A stretch of DNA of 64,000 bases from Segetibacter aerophilus (GTDB taxonomy: Bacteria; Bacteroidota; Bacteroidia; Chitinophagales; Chitinophagaceae): positions 62,001-126,000 of the forward strand of contig NZ_BJYT01000004.1 of the NCBI RefSeq assembly GCF_007991655.1, read 5' to 3'. A program made the translations under genes and the position numbers. Shown piece by piece: positions 41,386 to 51,559 of this stretch. The number at the start of each line of letters is the position of its first letter. Position 1 is the first letter of the stretch. The notes beneath the pieces were generated by a model. That model was not told the DNA's origin, did no database searches, and worked only from the letters and a program-made list of their open reading frames with translations.

Positions 41386-43686
41386 ATGAAAAGAATTTTT
41401 TCGATCGTTGCATTGCTAGCCTTATCAATGCTGGTGTACACATGTACCGTTACAAAGGGTATCTCAAAAAGTAAAGCCGGTAATCCATATCCTGATCGTT
41501 CTTTTAACTCAACGCCTTCATGGACGTACCTAAGTCCTGAAGAAAGCTTGAAGACTTTCAATCTTCCTAAAGGGTACCACATGGAATTGGTTGCGAGTGA
41601 GCCAATGATAAAAGAACCGGTTGCAATTGCCTGGGACGGTAACGCAAGGATGTATGTGGCAGAAATGTTGACCTATATGCAAGATGCCGACGCAAGCAAC
41701 GAAAGAATGAATGTAAGCCGTATAATGCTTTTGGAAGATACGGATAACGATGGCAAGATGGATAAGAGTAGCGTGTTTATTGACAGCCTTTTATTGCCCC
41801 GGATGATCCTGTGTGTAAACCACGAATTGCTTGTTAATGAAACAAATACAATAACCGTCAATAGTTATAAAGATACAAATGGCGATGGCAAGGCCGACGT
41901 GAAAAGAACCGTGTTTGAAAAGCCTGGTTATTCGGTCAGCGATGCGAATATGGAGCATCAGAGAAGCGGTTTAGATTGGAACCTCGACAACTATATCTAC
42001 CTGACTTACGACCCGATTAGGTTCCGTTACACCACCGGAATGTTGAAGGCCGACTCAATTCCAAGTGGCACCGGTGGACAATGGGGCGTTACTCATGATA
42101 ACTATGGCCGCTTATTCTTGTCGAGTGCAGGAGGAGAGAATCCGATGGTTCGGGTGCAAATAAACCCTGCTTATGGGGGGCTTGACCTGCCCGACCAGCT
42201 AAGTGACGAATTTCAACAAGTGTGGCCGATAGTGGCAACAGCCGATGTGCAGGGCGGAGCACCCCGCATGCGGCCTGATAGTACACTCAATCATTTTACG
42301 GCTTCCTGTGGGCAATCTATTTACCGTGGAAATTCGCTTCCTTCAGATCTTGTTGGTGACTACCTGGTTTGCGAGCCTGTTGCTAGAATCATACGCAGGG
42401 CAAAGGTGATTAATTTAAAAGGGAAGACAATTGTTCAAAACGCCTATTACCGCCAGGAGTTTATTGCTTCCAACGACATGTTTTTCCGCCCGGTAAATAC
42501 TTATACAGGCCCTGATGGGAATTTGTACATCGTAGATATGCACCGCGGAATTATTCAACAAGGAAACTGGACAAAACCAGGATCTTATTTGCGTGGCCAG
42601 ATAGATCAAAAAGGTATTGCAAAAAATGTTGGCCACGGGCGTATTTATCGCGTTGTGTACGACGGTTATAAAGAACAGCCTAAGCCAAAAATGCTGGATG
42701 AGTCGGCTAGTAAACTAGTAACATACCTGGACCATAAGAATGGTTGGTGGAGAGACAACGCACAGAAGCAGATCATTATTTTAGGAGATAAATCGGTGGT
42801 GCCTGCATTAAAACTTATAGCCTCCGGCCAGCAAGCAACTCTTGCTGAGAAGCCTTCAGCACTTGCACGAATTCACGCGTTATGGACGCTTGAAGGATTG
42901 GATGCAATAGATAAGAATACTTTATTTACGGCAATGAAAGATGAAAACCCACAGGTACGAAAAACGGCTGTGTGGATTGGTGAGGCATTTGTAAAAAAGA
43001 ACGACGAGGAAATGCTGGATAAATTTGCTGACTTGAAAAATGACCCGAGCCACGATGTACGCCTCCAGCTACTATTATCATTGTACAACAGCAAGTCAAA
43101 AAAAGCTCAGGACCTTGTACAGTATCTACAATCGAAGAATTCGGATAATGATATGTACGCATCGGTGCAAAAGGCAATGGATCGCAATAACGATGTAAAA
43201 ACGTATGGTGCAAGGTTGGCCTTCATGCCTGCAGATGAAAGGAAAATGATTCTAGCAGGGGCAGCTACGTTTTCTTCCCTCTGTGTAACATGCCACGGAC
43301 CGGCAGGTAAAGGAATTGCGATTGCAGGAACGTTGGACTTTGCCGCTCCGCCTCTTACCTCCTCTACAAAAAGGCTTGCAGGAGATAAGACTAATTTGGT
43401 AAAAATTGTACTGCACGGATTGAGTGGTCCGATAGAGGGCAAGACATATCCTTCTATAATGCCATCGCTGGCCGCAAACTCTGATGAATGGGTTGCTTCC
43501 GTAGTAAATTATGTTAGGTACGAGTTCGGCAAAGTCAATAGCAGGCGCCGGCCTACAGATACAATTGCTCCGTTTGTAACACCGGCTGATGTAAAACTTA
43601 TAAGAGAGAAAAATGCTTCCCGAAACAAGCCGTGGACATGGGAGGAATTGGATAAAATGAGTGGCGTGAGCCAGGCTAAAAATTGA
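41386..43686 (+). CDS. PVC-type sugar dehydrogenase / HEAT / cytochrome c fusion
   Basis: A 766-residue protein with an export signal (MKRIFSIVALLALSMLVYTC, possibly a lipoprotein). Residues about 60-430 form a beta-propeller of the membrane-bound dehydrogenase family (VAIAWDGNARMYVAEM, NTYTGPDGNLYIVDMHRG); residues about 440-610 are HEAT-like repeats; a cytochrome c domain with C633-VT-C636-H637 ends the protein. Such proteins are thought to oxidise sugars in the periplasm and pass electrons to their own haem. Co-located with ThuA. Substrate unknown. Confidence 0.85.
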   Translation: MKRIFSIVALLALSMLVYTCTVTKGISKSKAGNPYPDRSFNSTPSWTYLSPEESLKTFNLPKGYHMELVASEPMIKEPVAIAWDGNARMYVAEMLTYMQDADASNERMNVSRIMLLEDTDNDGKMDKSSVFIDSLLLPRMILCVNHELLVNETNTITVNSYKDTNGDGKADVKRTVFEKPGYSVSDANMEHQRSGLDWNLDNYIYLTYDPIRFRYTTGMLKADSIPSGTGGQWGVTHDNYGRLFLSSAGGENPMVRVQINPAYGGLDLPDQLSDEFQQVWPIVATADVQGGAPRMRPDSTLNHFTASCGQSIYRGNSLPSDLVGDYLVCEPVARIIRRAKVINLKGKTIVQNAYYRQEFIASNDMFFRPVNTYTGPDGNLYIVDMHRGIIQQGNWTKPGSYLRGQIDQKGIAKNVGHGRIYRVVYDGYKEQPKPKMLDESASKLVTYLDHKNGWWRDNAQKQIIILGDKSVVPALKLIASGQQATLAEKPSALARIHALWTLEGLDAIDKNTLFTAMKDENPQVRKTAVWIGEAFVKKNDEEMLDKFADLKNDPSHDVRLQLLLSLYNSKSKKAQDLVQYLQSKNSDNDMYASVQKAMDRNNDVKTYGARLAFMPADERKMILAGAATFSSLCVTCHGPAGKGIAIAGTLDFAAPPLTSSTKRLAGDKTNLVKIVLHGLSGPIEGKTYPSIMPSLAANSDEWVASVVNYVRYEFGKVNSRRRPTDTIAPFVTPADVKLIREKNASRNKPWTWEELDKMSGVSQAKN

Positions 43687-43730
43687 AGATTTGGCTTGAT
43701 CAAAAGGTAAGTATTACCTAAAATATTTAA

Positions 43731-43764
43731 CTGGCAAGTGAAGCATCACTTGCCGGTTTTTTTT
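43731..43764 (+). terminator. Intrinsic terminator after dehydrogenase gene
   Basis: CTGGCAAGTGA at 43731-43741 and TCACTTGCCGG at 43746-43756 form an 11-bp stem (one wobble) with a 4-base loop, followed by eight T's. A textbook terminator about 45 bases after the stop codon. Confidence 0.9.
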
Positions 43765-44187
43765 GTTTTCGATTGTCTTACTGCATGACAGTACATGACA
43801 GTTTACTTATTAGCACGACATATTTTGCAATTAATAAAAATGAAAATCTTGAACTAAGATTTCATGTTTATTTAGTAAGTTTACTTATAACGATTTTAAA
43901 AAGCTTGTCATGAAAATTATTAACTATTATCTCACTGACTCGGGGCCTCTCCAACTCACATTCTTGTACTCATCAGTTCACTAATAAAAGGCCGGATCTG
44001 TCCAGACCTCTCGCTACAAACAATCTAAGTAGCTAAACTTTTAATTTTAGTTGATTTTAAAAAACAGTCTTAAAAAGTTTTATACTTACTGTTTTAACTT
44101 TCAAAACTCAGATGTTATTTTGTTCCTGGATTTCATTACGGGACAACAAAAAACCTGTTTTAATTTATTTAAATAACCATATTAATC
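43765..44187. other. Intergenic region, about 420 bases
   Basis: AT-rich sequence without a supported gene. It includes the direct duplication CATGACAGTACATGACAGTTT near 43,787 (written here in part) and long A/T stretches. It probably contains the promoter and leader for the dehydrogenase gene at 44188, but no clear -7 element can be fixed. Confidence 0.4.
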
Positions 44188-46926
44188 ATGCGTAGTAAAG
44201 GGAAGTTGTCTATCAAATTATTCTTAACACTGGCCGTTGTTATTTTAGTTGGCGTTTATTCAACCACTATCAAAAAAATTGGCTTTAGTGCTCCTGAAGA
44301 TGTTAATCCCAAAGTGCAGAAGCTGAAGCTTCAGCCTAACTTCAAAGCTGAACATCTGTACAGCCCTTCAGAAGCCGGCAACGGGTCATGGGTTGCTATG
44401 GCTTTCGACGATAAGGGCCGTATGATCACGTCTGACCAGTACGGGTACTTGTACCGGCTTACTATTCCTCCTGTGGGCGCCGATACAAATACAAACAAAA
44501 TCAAGGTTGAAAAACTGGAGATAAAAGTTGAAGGAGATACTTCATCGAGCAAGATAAAAATGGGTTTTGCTCATGGCCTCTTGTATGCCTTCAACAGCCT
44601 TTATGTAATGGTCAATAATAACCCTACTCCTCCTGCCACAATGAACAGGGGCAGCGGTCTTTATCGTTTGCAGGATACTGATGGTGATGATCAATTTGAT
44701 AAAATCACATTACTTAAAGCCCTTGTAACTCCCGGTGGAGAACACGGACCGCACAGTATCATTTTGGCCCCGGATAAACAATCAATTTATGTAGTATCGG
44801 GAAACCATACAGATGTGCCTGAAATGGATGCCTATCGCTTGCCGAAAACCTGGAAGGAAGATAATTTGTTCCCTTTAATAAAAGATCCTAACGGTCATGC
44901 AAATGACCGCTATGCTCCTGGTGGATGGATTGCAAACGTTAATCCTGATGGTTCGAAATGGGAATTGATCAGTGCCGGTTACAGAAATACTTTTGATATT
45001 GCTTTTAATGTTGATGACGAATTATTTGGTTACGACTCTGATATGGAGTGGGACTTCGGTATGCCTTGGTACAGGCCGACCCGTATTTGTCATGTAACAA
45101 GTGGAAGTGAATATGGATGGCGGACTGGCAATAGCAAGTGGTCTCCAAGTTACCCTGATAATTTGCCTCCGGTCTTAAATGTTGGCCAGGGATCACCAAC
45201 CAACCTGATAAGTGTGAAGAACGCGAGGTTCCCCGAGAAATTCCGCCGCTCTCTCTTTGCCTTCGACTGGAGTTTTGGTATAATATATTCTGTTCAATTA
45301 AAACCGGACGGATCTTCTTATAAAGCTGATGCAGAGGTATTCGCTTCAGGTTCACCTTTACCTCTTACCGATGGCATTATCGGTCCTGATGGCGCTCTTT
45401 ACTTTCTCACGGGCGGACGAAGACTCGACTCAGATCTTTACCGGGTTTACTATGGTGACAATACGAGTTCAAATGCACCTTTAACTTCAAATCTTACACC
45501 GGCACAAAAGCAGGCACAGAACACAAGGAAGCAATTGGAAGCATTTCACGGAAATCCTGATCCGAAAGCTATAAGTACTGCATGGCCTCAACTAAAAAAC
45601 AGTGATCGTTTTATAAGGTATGCTGCACGCATCGCCGTTGAACATCAGCCGGTAGCCGAATGGCAGGAAAAAGCTTTGTCAGAAAAAGATCCTCAAATAT
45701 TAACTCAAGCAATGATTGCATTGGCTCGCACCGGAGGATCTGACCTTAAAGCAAGGATGATTAACGCGTTAGCAACTATCAATTTTAGTCAGTTGCCAGA
45801 GCCTCAAAAAATAGACGTTGTAAGAGCATTTGAGTTAATAGTTTTACGCATGGGCAAACCAGAAGGTGCTGCGTATGCAAAAATGGTTGGTTACTTAAAC
45901 CCGCAGTATCCAGCAAAAACAAATGAGTTGAACCGAATACTTGCTAAGGTTCTGGTAAATGTTGAGGCACCGGGAGCGGTATCTAAAACGATGGCACTTA
46001 TGGCAACCGCTAAAGACGATGATAACGGGCAAAAAACCTTTACAAACTCGGCTGATCTTGTAGGTCGTAATCCCCAGTACGGTCTTGATATTGCCGGAAT
46101 GCTTGCAAAAACACCTCCTGCACAAAAGATATATTATGCAACTGTTTTAAGCGAAGCTAAAACAGGGTGGACACCTGCATTAAGCGAGAAGTATTTTCAA
46201 TGGTATAAGACTGCATTCACTTTTAAAGGCGGTAATAGCTATATAGGTTTTATCGACAGAGCAAGAAAGATGGCTCTTGCAAATGTGCCGAAAGACAAAG
46301 TAGAACACTACACAGCTATTTCAGGTAATGATTTATTGATCACAAATGGTAGAAGGGTTGCGGTTGTCGGAAATCCGAAGGGCCCGGGAAGAGACTGGAA
46401 AATGGAGGATGCTCTTGCTGTCGTTAATAGTGATTCGACTAACCGTGATTTTGCCAATGGTAGAATGTTATTTGGCGCGGCTCTTTGCAGCACATGCCAC
46501 AGCATGAAGGGCGAGGGCGGAGGTGCGGTAGGTCCTGACCTTTCTCAGCTAGGAACCCGTTTCTCTGACAGAGATATTCTTGAATCCATCATTTTGCCAA
46601 GTAAGGTAATCTCTGATCAATATGCCGCTACCGATTTTCACATGAAAGATGGTACTACTATTACAGGAAGATTGAAGAACGAAGAGAATGGAAAGTATTA
46701 CGTCTCCATGAACCCTTTTTCACCTCAGACCTTGCAAGTAATTCAAAAGAAAGATGTGGCCAACACTAATCTTTCTAATGTATCTATCATGTTTCCTGGT
46801 ACAATTAATCGGTTGAACAAAGAAGAGGTAAAAGACCTGCTTGCTTACCTTAAATCCGGAGGCAATAAAAACCACGAAGTATACAAGCCGAAGGCAAATA
46901 AAGCCACGACAGCATCGGTTAAATAA
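44188..46926 (+). CDS. Sugar dehydrogenase / HEAT / cytochrome c fusion, second paralogue
   Basis: A 912-residue exported protein (N-terminal hydrophobic segment LFLTLAVVILVGVYS). A beta-propeller resembling the glucose/sorbosone dehydrogenase family spans about residues 50-430 (WVAMAFDDKGRMITSDQYG, DGIIGPDGALYFLTGGRR), followed by a HEAT-like region (about 440-740) and a C-terminal cytochrome c (C767-ST-C770-H771, GGGAVGPDLSQLGTRFSDRD). Typical of PVC-type haem proteins. Probably oxidises a sugar or glycoside in the periplasm. Different from the 766-residue protein in the N-terminal domain and longer. Confidence 0.85.
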   Translation: MRSKGKLSIKLFLTLAVVILVGVYSTTIKKIGFSAPEDVNPKVQKLKLQPNFKAEHLYSPSEAGNGSWVAMAFDDKGRMITSDQYGYLYRLTIPPVGADTNTNKIKVEKLEIKVEGDTSSSKIKMGFAHGLLYAFNSLYVMVNNNPTPPATMNRGSGLYRLQDTDGDDQFDKITLLKALVTPGGEHGPHSIILAPDKQSIYVVSGNHTDVPEMDAYRLPKTWKEDNLFPLIKDPNGHANDRYAPGGWIANVNPDGSKWELISAGYRNTFDIAFNVDDELFGYDSDMEWDFGMPWYRPTRICHVTSGSEYGWRTGNSKWSPSYPDNLPPVLNVGQGSPTNLISVKNARFPEKFRRSLFAFDWSFGIIYSVQLKPDGSSYKADAEVFASGSPLPLTDGIIGPDGALYFLTGGRRLDSDLYRVYYGDNTSSNAPLTSNLTPAQKQAQNTRKQLEAFHGNPDPKAISTAWPQLKNSDRFIRYAARIAVEHQPVAEWQEKALSEKDPQILTQAMIALARTGGSDLKARMINALATINFSQLPEPQKIDVVRAFELIVLRMGKPEGAAYAKMVGYLNPQYPAKTNELNRILAKVLVNVEAPGAVSKTMALMATAKDDDNGQKTFTNSADLVGRNPQYGLDIAGMLAKTPPAQKIYYATVLSEAKTGWTPALSEKYFQWYKTAFTFKGGNSYIGFIDRARKMALANVPKDKVEHYTAISGNDLLITNGRRVAVVGNPKGPGRDWKMEDALAVVNSDSTNRDFANGRMLFGAALCSTCHSMKGEGGGAVGPDLSQLGTRFSDRDILESIILPSKVISDQYAATDFHMKDGTTITGRLKNEENGKYYVSMNPFSPQTLQVIQKKDVANTNLSNVSIMFPGTINRLNKEEVKDLLAYLKSGGNKNHEVYKPKANKATTASVK

Positions 46927-46966
46927 TGTATAGATGAACAGCGCGGTGAATAAAGATTTCGGGGCT

Positions 46967-46990
46967 GAAGTGAGTGACACAACGATGTTC
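46967..46990 (+). repeat. Dispersed repeat GAAGTGAGTGACACAAC (copy 2)
   Basis: GAAGTGAGTGACACAACGATGTTC, differing in two of 24 positions from copy 1 at 34984. With the inverted copy at 47121-47146 it forms an inverted pair about 130 bases apart in the gap between two carbohydrate genes. Confidence 0.7.
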
Positions 46991-47120
46991 AAAACAGATA
47001 ATTAGCTATTAGCAAAAAGGTTCCAAAAAATATTAAAACCTACAACTCGTCCTATTGATTTTTTCAAAAGGTTAATTAATCGAAGTTGTATTGGTTGTCC
47101 GGGCAAATGTTTTTCATGGC

Positions 47121-47146
47121 GTCGTCGTTGTGTCACACACTTGTGC
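47121..47146 (-). repeat. Dispersed repeat (copy 3, inverted)
   Basis: On the minus strand: ACAAGTGTGTGACACAACGA (core). It shares GTGNGTGACACAACRA with copies 1 and 2. The inverted pair with copy 2 could form a long-range stem in transcripts of this gap. Confidence 0.65.
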
Positions 47147-47194
47147 CGAAGTCTATATTGCAACACCTTGAAATTCTAAAAAGGAGGAACAGGT

Positions 47195-48250
47195 TTGTTA
47201 AATCAAAACTGGAAAGGCAAAGTATCTAATATAAAACAACTCGGCGGTATAGAAACGTCGGTGCTCGATAACGGACCCGCCAGGGGAACACGTATAGCAT
47301 GGATCAATACGGGAACAGGACTGCGGTTTAAAGTGGTGCCTGATCGCGCAATGGATATAGCTGAAACTTTTTATAACCAACACAGTATAGCATGGCTTAG
47401 TCATGGCGGCATAACTGCACCTGAACCTTTTTCAAATAGTGGCTTAGACTGGTTAAAAACATTTGGCGGAGGCTTACTAACTACTTGCGGTTTAAGTCAT
47501 GTTGGCGGTCCGGAAAGCGATGAGTTTGGAGAACGCGGTTTACACGGCAGGATAAGTAATATAGCGGCAGAAATAGAGTCAATTATTCAACCAGATCCGA
47601 TGGTTGGAAAGATGGAGATGAGCATTACCGGAAGAATGAAAGAAACGCAGGTGCTCGGGCCAAACCTCGAATTGAAACGAACAATATCTGCAACTCTCGG
47701 TGAGGCAACTATTCGAATTCATGATGAAGTTTTAAATCGTGGAAATTCTGAAGCTCCTCATATGCTCTTGTATCATTTTAATTTCGGGTATCCGTTAGTT
47801 GAAGAGGGCACAGATATCTTGTGGGATGGCAAATGGCAAACACGGGAAGGAATTACCAATAATAAGATTTTTAAGGAAGGAAATAATTACAAGAAGTGTC
47901 CAGCTCCCTTACCTGACCATGCGGGTACAGGTGAAGAGGTAGCTATAATCGACATTACTTCAGACGCAACAGGCTGGTGTTCTTGTGGGCTTCACAATAG
48001 TCATATTGGCCTTGCGCTTTCGCTGCGTTTTAAAAAAGAACAATTGCCATGGATGATTAATTGGCAACATTGGGGTGAGGGCGAATATGTTACGGGCATA
48101 GAACCAGCGACGAATCCACTAATTGGGCAGGCAAAAGCAAGGGAAAGAAAAGAGCTTATCTTTTTGCAACCCGGAGAGACAAGATCATACGACATTGAAC
48201 TGGAAATGTTAGACAGCGAGGAGCAGATCAAATTGTTCTTGAAGAAATAA
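47195..48250 (+). CDS. DUF4432 aldose-epimerase-like protein
   Basis: A 351-residue soluble protein with the beta-sandwich fold of the galactose mutarotase superfamily and the DUF4432 pattern (FKVVPDRAMDIAE, LSHGGITAPE, GGGLLTTCGLSHVGGP, RGLHGRISN). It probably binds or epimerises a sugar. The start is a TTG at 47195 preceded by an unusually good AAGGAGGAAC ribosome binding site; no ATG is suitably placed. It opens the sugar-import half of the locus. Confidence 0.85.
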   Translation: MLNQNWKGKVSNIKQLGGIETSVLDNGPARGTRIAWINTGTGLRFKVVPDRAMDIAETFYNQHSIAWLSHGGITAPEPFSNSGLDWLKTFGGGLLTTCGLSHVGGPESDEFGERGLHGRISNIAAEIESIIQPDPMVGKMEMSITGRMKETQVLGPNLELKRTISATLGEATIRIHDEVLNRGNSEAPHMLLYHFNFGYPLVEEGTDILWDGKWQTREGITNNKIFKEGNNYKKCPAPLPDHAGTGEEVAIIDITSDATGWCSCGLHNSHIGLALSLRFKKEQLPWMINWQHWGEGEYVTGIEPATNPLIGQAKARERKELIFLQPGETRSYDIELEMLDSEEQIKLFLKK

Positions 48251-48434
48251 TGCTCGTCTCTTAAGACGTAGATTAATTGAATTTGCTGAATCTGGATTTC
48301 AATAAGTAAATGCTTGAAACCTGCAAGCACTACCATCTATCACCTAAATCTTCTACTATGTTTTCATTACCTGGAAAATAGCCACACAACAAACAAAACA
48401 TTCATTCATTATTTTAAACGATTGCTTATCCATT

Positions 48435-51400
48435 ATGAAACAATTTTTATTTCAAAAGACAAAGTATCTGTCCGTACTTTTTTTCCTTTTGTCGCTATCC
48501 ATAGCGGCAGGGGCACAGACAAACCTGAAAGGCAGAATTTTAGACGACAAGGGAGCGGGCCTGTCAGGAGTATCAATCCTGGTTAAAGGTACCGGTAACG
48601 GTACGGGTACCGATGCGAATGGAAATTTCTCAATTAACGTTCCTTCAAGTAAAGCCACTTTGGTTATTTCAAGTATCGGTTTTGTAACACAGGAAATTCC
48701 TGTCGACGGTCGTAGTAATCTCGATGTTACTTTGGCCCCTGATGTAAGGTCCTTAGAAAACGTGGTGGTAATTGGTTATGGAAGCCAGTTGAGAAAGGAA
48801 GTAACCGGTGCAGTACAGACAATCAATGCGAAAGAGTTGAAAGACTTGCCTGTTTCGCAGATAGGTCAAAAACTTCAAGGGCGTTTAGCGGGTGTTCAGA
48901 TTAATCAAACAACGGGCAAACCGGGACAAGGAATCAACATTAGAATTCGAGGCCAGTTGTCCGTTTCGGCTGGTAGTGATCCCTTGTATGTTGTTGACGG
49001 GTTCCCTTTAACCGGTAATATAGGTGCTATAAACCCTGATGAAATTGAAAGTATCTCCATTTTAAAAGATGCCGCTTCTACCTCTTTATATGGCTCCAGG
49101 GCAGCTAATGGTGTCGTCTTGATAACTACTAAAAAAGGAAGAAAAGGCCAGACAAGCATGGGCCTCAGCACCTACGTTGGAACGCAGCATGTACCAATGC
49201 GAGGCAGGGTTAAAATGATGGATGCCGTTGAATTTGCACAATTTAAAAAAGAGTACTACGAAGATGCAGGGCAACCTGTTCCAATTGAGTTTCAAAACCC
49301 TTCTCAATACGAAGGCAAGAACAATGACTGGTATGGTGCGCTGCTAAGAGATGCTCCTATACAAAGTTATAACCTGACACTTACTTCAAATACCGAGAAG
49401 TTGAACACCGCATTAGTTGCAGGCGTGTTTGATCAGCAGGGCGTGGTTTTGAATACCCGCTACAAAAGATACTCTCTGCGAATGAATTCTGACTATGCCA
49501 TATCTGATAGGGTAAAAATAGGCTTCAACCTTGCACCTCAATATGTTTTTGATAATACACCAAGAACGGATGGCGACAGGGGAACAGGTATTCTCTTCAA
49601 TGCCCTCCACACATGGCCAGTTATGCCTATTTACGACGCCAATGGACAATTGACGAAGTTTAACCAGTTCCCTGGAAGCACAGGTAACATTTTTGCCTAT
49701 CCTAACTGGGTAAGAGCTGCACAGGAATTAGTAAATGAAACAAAAAATGTGAATATTATATCCAATGCTTACCTCCAATACCAGCCTATTAAAGGATTGA
49801 CGCTTAAATCTACTATCAACGTAGAATACCTAAATTCGAGGTTCTTCTTTTTCAATCCTTCGACCGCTACCAATGCTATCAATGTTCCCATACCAACAAC
49901 AGCAGTATCAATCAGGCAAAATACTGAAAACATAAGTTGGCTCAACGAGAACCTTGCAACGTATACGCATAGTTTTGGAGAACATAATTTTGAATTGTTA
50001 GGCGGATTTACGCAACAGAAATTTACCCAGAACGCCACCCGGATACAGGCTGATACTTATACTGATGACAGGCTTCCTACCATCCAGGGAGCATTAAACA
50101 TTGCCCGTGGAGGTACAAACAACCAGGTAAACGAGTGGGGGCTTAATTCCTTTCTCTCGAGGTTAACGTATAATTTTAAAGGAAAATACCTCTTTACTGC
50201 TTCGGTTCGTACCGACGGTTCATCTCGTTTTGGGGTTAACAATCGTTGGGGTACGTTCCCTTCTGCTTCGGCAGGATGGGTTATCTCAGACGAAAACTTC
50301 CTTAGGAACTCGAAGAGAATATCTTTTGCGAAGTTGAGAGCGAGTTATGGAGTAATTGGAAACAACAATATTGGTAATTACACTCAATACGCGCTTGTTA
50401 ATAATACAGTGAACGCAGTTTTTGGAAACACTGTTGCAACAGGTGCACAGGTTACCCAACTTGCTAACCCAAACCTCGGTTGGGAGACTACAAAACAAAT
50501 TGATCTCGGTTTTGACCTTGGCTTATTTAACGACAGGATACAGTTCACATATGACTTCTACACAAAGAACACTACCAACTTACTGTACAGTGTTCAAATT
50601 GCGCAGGAAGCAGGATTTGGTAACTTCAATGATAACATAGGTGAAATTAAATTTTGGGGTCATGAGTTTGCTGTAACCACAAGAAATACTGAGGGTAAAC
50701 TCAGGTGGACCACCAACGCGAATATCTCTTTCAACCGCAACAGGGTATTGGCTTTAGCTGAAGGGATAGATAGAGTGTACGGTTCTTTCCATATTACCAA
50801 AGTAGGGCAGCCATTTGGACAGTTTTATGGTATGGTATCAGAAGGTATGTATCTAAACCAGGCAGATCTTGATAAAAGTCCAAAAATTCCTGGCCGTTCC
50901 ACTGTAGGTAGCATAAAATTAAAGGACGTAAATGGTGATGGTGTTATTACTTATGGTGGTGACTTTGACGACAGAACGATTATAGGAAGTCCATTTCCTA
51001 AGTTTACTTATGGCATCGTTAATTCTCTAACATACGGAAACTTTGATTTTAGTGTAGTAGGCTCTGGATCTTACGGCAACCAACTCTTTGTTCGTCACAT
51101 TTACAGTACAGCTAACCTTGACGGTGTGTTCAATCTGTTGCAGGAGGTGAAATACCGTTTTAGATCGCCATCTAACCCGGGTAAAGGATTTTTCGGAACA
51201 ACCGTTGGAGGTGGTAATGTAACCGGTATCGAGAGAGACTGGATCAATAGCCGCTTCGTGGCAGATGCTTCTTATTTTACTATTAAAAATGTTACTCTTG
51301 GCTATAACATTGGGGTTAAGAATAAAGTGTTCAAATCTGCCCGCGTGTATGCCTCTATTCAACAGCTATATACATTCACCAATTATTGGGGCGGTCCAAA

Positions 51401-51521
51401 TCCTGAGGTTAGTTCACAGGGAGATGGTAATGGTGACGGTGGTAATCTAAGCCAGGGAGTAGACTTTTCCAGTTACCCTGTTCCACGTACCTACACTTTA
51501 GGTGTTAACCTTAATTTCTAG
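48435..51521 (+). CDS. susC: SusC/RagA TonB-linked outer-membrane transporter
   Basis: A 1028-residue protein: signal peptide (about 27 residues), carboxypeptidase-regulatory-like beta domain (about 28-110: LKGRILDDKGAGLSGVSIL), TonB-box/plug region (about 115-235, with VVVIGYGSQLRKEVTGAV and ISILKDAASTSLYGSRAANG) and a 22-strand beta-barrel ending in TYTLGVNLNF. It imports oligosaccharides with its SusD partner, driven by TonB. It is 39 bases upstream of the SusD gene. Confidence 0.95.
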   Translation: MKQFLFQKTKYLSVLFFLLSLSIAAGAQTNLKGRILDDKGAGLSGVSILVKGTGNGTGTDANGNFSINVPSSKATLVISSIGFVTQEIPVDGRSNLDVTLAPDVRSLENVVVIGYGSQLRKEVTGAVQTINAKELKDLPVSQIGQKLQGRLAGVQINQTTGKPGQGINIRIRGQLSVSAGSDPLYVVDGFPLTGNIGAINPDEIESISILKDAASTSLYGSRAANGVVLITTKKGRKGQTSMGLSTYVGTQHVPMRGRVKMMDAVEFAQFKKEYYEDAGQPVPIEFQNPSQYEGKNNDWYGALLRDAPIQSYNLTLTSNTEKLNTALVAGVFDQQGVVLNTRYKRYSLRMNSDYAISDRVKIGFNLAPQYVFDNTPRTDGDRGTGILFNALHTWPVMPIYDANGQLTKFNQFPGSTGNIFAYPNWVRAAQELVNETKNVNIISNAYLQYQPIKGLTLKSTINVEYLNSRFFFFNPSTATNAINVPIPTTAVSIRQNTENISWLNENLATYTHSFGEHNFELLGGFTQQKFTQNATRIQADTYTDDRLPTIQGALNIARGGTNNQVNEWGLNSFLSRLTYNFKGKYLFTASVRTDGSSRFGVNNRWGTFPSASAGWVISDENFLRNSKRISFAKLRASYGVIGNNNIGNYTQYALVNNTVNAVFGNTVATGAQVTQLANPNLGWETTKQIDLGFDLGLFNDRIQFTYDFYTKNTTNLLYSVQIAQEAGFGNFNDNIGEIKFWGHEFAVTTRNTEGKLRWTTNANISFNRNRVLALAEGIDRVYGSFHITKVGQPFGQFYGMVSEGMYLNQADLDKSPKIPGRSTVGSIKLKDVNGDGVITYGGDFDDRTIIGSPFPKFTYGIVNSLTYGNFDFSVVGSGSYGNQLFVRHIYSTANLDGVFNLLQEVKYRFRSPSNPGKGFFGTTVGGGNVTGIERDWINSRFVADASYFTIKNVTLGYNIGVKNKVFKSARVYASIQQLYTFTNYWGGPNPEVSSQGDGNGDGGNLSQGVDFSSYPVPRTYTLGVNLNF

Positions 51522-51559
51522 AAAAACTTATTATTTTTTAAACTCATTATTCCAACAAA

